A stretch of DNA of 64,000 nucleotides from positions 1 to 64,000 of the forward strand of contig NZ_CAMKGL010000014.1 in the NCBI RefSeq assembly GCF_946227985.1, given 5' to 3'. The translations under genes were made by a program, and so were the position numbers. Each line of letters begins with the position of its first letter. Position 1 is the first letter of the stretch. Positions 62,525 to 64,000 of the stretch are shown in pieces. The stretch is from Serratia quinivorans (GTDB lineage Bacteria > Pseudomonadota > Gammaproteobacteria > Enterobacterales > Enterobacteriaceae). The notes under the pieces are model-generated. The model did not search any database and was not told where the DNA came from. It worked only from the letters and a program-made list of their open reading frames with translations.

Positions 62525-63778
62525 TTACCCTCTGCGCGCTACCGCACCACCGTTGGCAAAGTACGCCTTGATACCCGCCAGAATAGATTCCGCCACCTGC
62601 TGCTGGAAATGCGTGGTACGCAGCTTGCGTTCTTCTTCGATGTTGCTGATAAACGCCGTCTCTACCAGAATCGAAGGGATGTCCGGCGCTTTCAATACCG
62701 CAAAACCGGCCTGATCGACACGATTCTTATGCAAACGGTTTATTTTGCCCATCCGGTTCAGCACTTCCTTACCGAATTTCAGGCTGTCATTGATGGTCGC
62801 GGTTTGAATCAGATCAAACATGGTGTGATCCAGATAGCGGTCACCGCTTTTGCTTACGCCGCCGATTTGGTCCGATTCATTTTGGGTCTGCGCCAGGAAT
62901 TTCGCTGCCGAACTGGTGGCACCTTTGGTCGACAGCGCAAACACCGATGACCCACGTGCGGCCCGGCTGGTAAAGGCATCGGCGTGGATGGACACAAACA
63001 GGTCGGCACGCTGCTTACGCGCCTTCGCCACCCTCACCTTCAGCGGAATGAAGACGTCTTCATTGCGCGTCATAAACACCTTCATATTCGGCTCACGCTT
63101 GATTAGCGTGCTTAGCCGGCGCGCAATCTGCAATACGATGTCTTTTTCACGCGTTTTGAATTTACCAATTGCCCCGGGATCTTCGCCGCCGTGACCGGGA
63201 TCCAGCATGATGACAATAGGTCTGTCACGCCCTGCCTTACCGGCCTGTGGCGCTTCCGCCGGTAAGGTACGCTCAAGATCGCCCTTGTTGTAATCTTCCA
63301 GTAACGCCAACAGCGGATCATAGTCTTCACCGCTGCCGCCCTTGCTCGGGTACAAATCCATTACCAGACGATTGCGGTATTCCGGCACCGGCGCCAGAGT
63401 AAACATATGCGGGCTGACGCTGCGCTTAAGTTCCAGCACCAACCGAACGGTGTTTTGATCAAACTGACCGACGCGCGCCTGTTTCAGGTAGGGATCGTCG
63501 GCACGAACCTGGCCCACAATGCCCTTCAGCACGCTGTTGAGCTGCACGCCTTCAATATCCACCACCACGCGATCGGGATTGGTCAGCGCAAACTGCTTAT
63601 ATTTCAGTTCAACGTTGGATTCGAGCGTCACCCGGGTATAGGTGGAAGAAGGCCAGACGCGTACGGCAATGACGTGCGATAAAGCAGCGAAACCTGTGCG
63701 ACTCACACTCAGCAACCAGCTTGCGGCAACCCCCTGTAATAAGCGACGGCGGCCCAGATTGTGATTTGAGTTTGGCAT
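62525..63778 (-). CDS. amiC: N-acetylmuramoyl-L-alanine amidase AmiC
   Basis: 417 residues, periplasmic septum-splitting amidase activated by NlpD. Twin-arginine signal with RRRLLQG near residue 10; AMIN domain (about 35-140) for septal targeting; Amidase_3 domain with zinc ligands in [15 protein letters not shown] and FVSIHADAF, and the glutamate of [10 protein letters not shown]. Start ATG 63778 gives the E. coli length; the frame is open 15 codons upstream. Divergent from the gene beyond the window (argA by synteny). Confidence 0.95.
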   Translation of the reverse strand: MPNSNHNLGRRRLLQGVAASWLLSVSRTGFAALSHVIAVRVWPSSTYTRVTLESNVELKYKQFALTNPDRVVVDIEGVQLNSVLKGIVGQVRADDPYLKQARVGQFDQNTVRLVLELKRSVSPHMFTLAPVPEYRNRLVMDLYPSKGGSGEDYDPLLALLEDYNKGDLERTLPAEAPQAGKAGRDRPIVIMLDPGHGGEDPGAIGKFKTREKDIVLQIARRLSTLIKREPNMKVFMTRNEDVFIPLKVRVAKARKQRADLFVSIHADAFTSRAARGSSVFALSTKGATSSAAKFLAQTQNESDQIGGVSKSGDRYLDHTMFDLIQTATINDSLKFGKEVLNRMGKINRLHKNRVDQAGFAVLKAPDIPSILVETAFISNIEEERKLRTTHFQQQVAESILAGIKAYFANGGAVARRG

Positions 63779-63966
63779 GCGGCTCCAGCAGTGGTAACAG
63801 ATTAAAACAGATGAAAAAAACACCAGTTAACAGGAATGCCGAAAACTTTAACCAATCATTCCGACGCTGTCATCAGAAAATCTTTTTATGGTTTTTCAAT
63901 TTATTAACGATTCAGCGCCCCCGGCAAAGAAATAGAGATAATTTCTCACTTGCCATCAGGGCAAGA

Positions 63967-64000
63967 AAAGAATAAAAATACAAAAATATCGTATAAATAT
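63967..64000 (+). promoter_or_regulatory. Possible ARG box region of a downstream argA
   Basis: AGAATAAAAATACA (63969-63982) resembles half-degenerate ARG boxes (TGAATWWWWATTCA) and is followed, after the usual few bases, by a second A/T-rich imperfect match cut by the window end. GTATAAAT (63991-63998) could be a -10. Supported mainly by synteny with amiC-argA; 63779-63966 shows nothing else. Confidence 0.35.

Overview
The window is chromosomal DNA of a gammaproteobacterium of the order Enterobacterales, most probably a Serratia. This is inferred from near-identity of many recalled E. coli proteins, E. coli-like gene order, ERIC elements, a CsrB and a GcvB RNA, and three tandem initiator tRNA genes. 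No phage, IS element, plasmid or CRISPR array is visible. Almost all of it is core genome; the accessory points are a cad operon placed beside ldcC, a MarR/thioredoxin-like pair, a small cytochrome c, and one MFS transporter.

Layout. 1-340 is the leader and P1/P2 promoters of an rRNA operon that runs leftward out of the window. gmhB, metNIQ (methionine import, MetJ-controlled), rcsF-trmO, proS, nlpE, arfB, yaeQ and yaeP-rof follow in the E. coli order. 9.3-21.8 kb is the most variable part: a periplasmic cytochrome c whose 3' end is tandemly repeated, tilS, then a complete lysine-dependent acid-resistance locus (dtpC, cadA, cadB, cadC), yaeR, a thioredoxin-like protein divergent from a cysteine-rich MarR regulator, and the second lysine decarboxylase ldcC. 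In E. coli yaeR and tilS are neighbours and cad lies elsewhere.

21.9-41.7 kb is one leftward block of essential genes: rpsB-tsf-pyrH-frr-dxr-uppS-cdsA-rseP-bamA-skp-lpxD-fabZ-lpxA-lpxB-rnhB-dnaE-accA. It couples translation, isoprenoid and undecaprenyl phosphate synthesis, phospholipid and lipid A synthesis, outer-membrane assembly and replication. map-glnD-dapD-yaeH runs rightward.

At about 47.2 kb the synteny jumps to genes that in E. coli lie far away (yqcA-truC-yqcC, csrB, syd, queF, ppnN, xni, rlmM-ygdD, gcvA/gcvB/ygdI, csdA-csdE/tcdA, mltA, three tRNA-fMet, amiC). An ERIC element sits exactly on this join. The right end is the upstream region of a gene outside the window, argA by synteny.

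Three regulatory RNAs are recognisable: CsrB (with a likely UvrY box upstream), GcvB, and the rpsB leader (t44 position). Four ERIC elements lie in this window, one inside the rpsB-tsf spacer and one that ends in the ribosome-binding site of xni. Several genes start at GTG or TTG (gmhB, yaeP, fabZ, skp, ppnN, xni); starts were chosen from Shine-Dalgarno position and family length. I found no wholly new system; the best candidate for something undescribed is the MarR/thioredoxin-like pair with its two matching operators.
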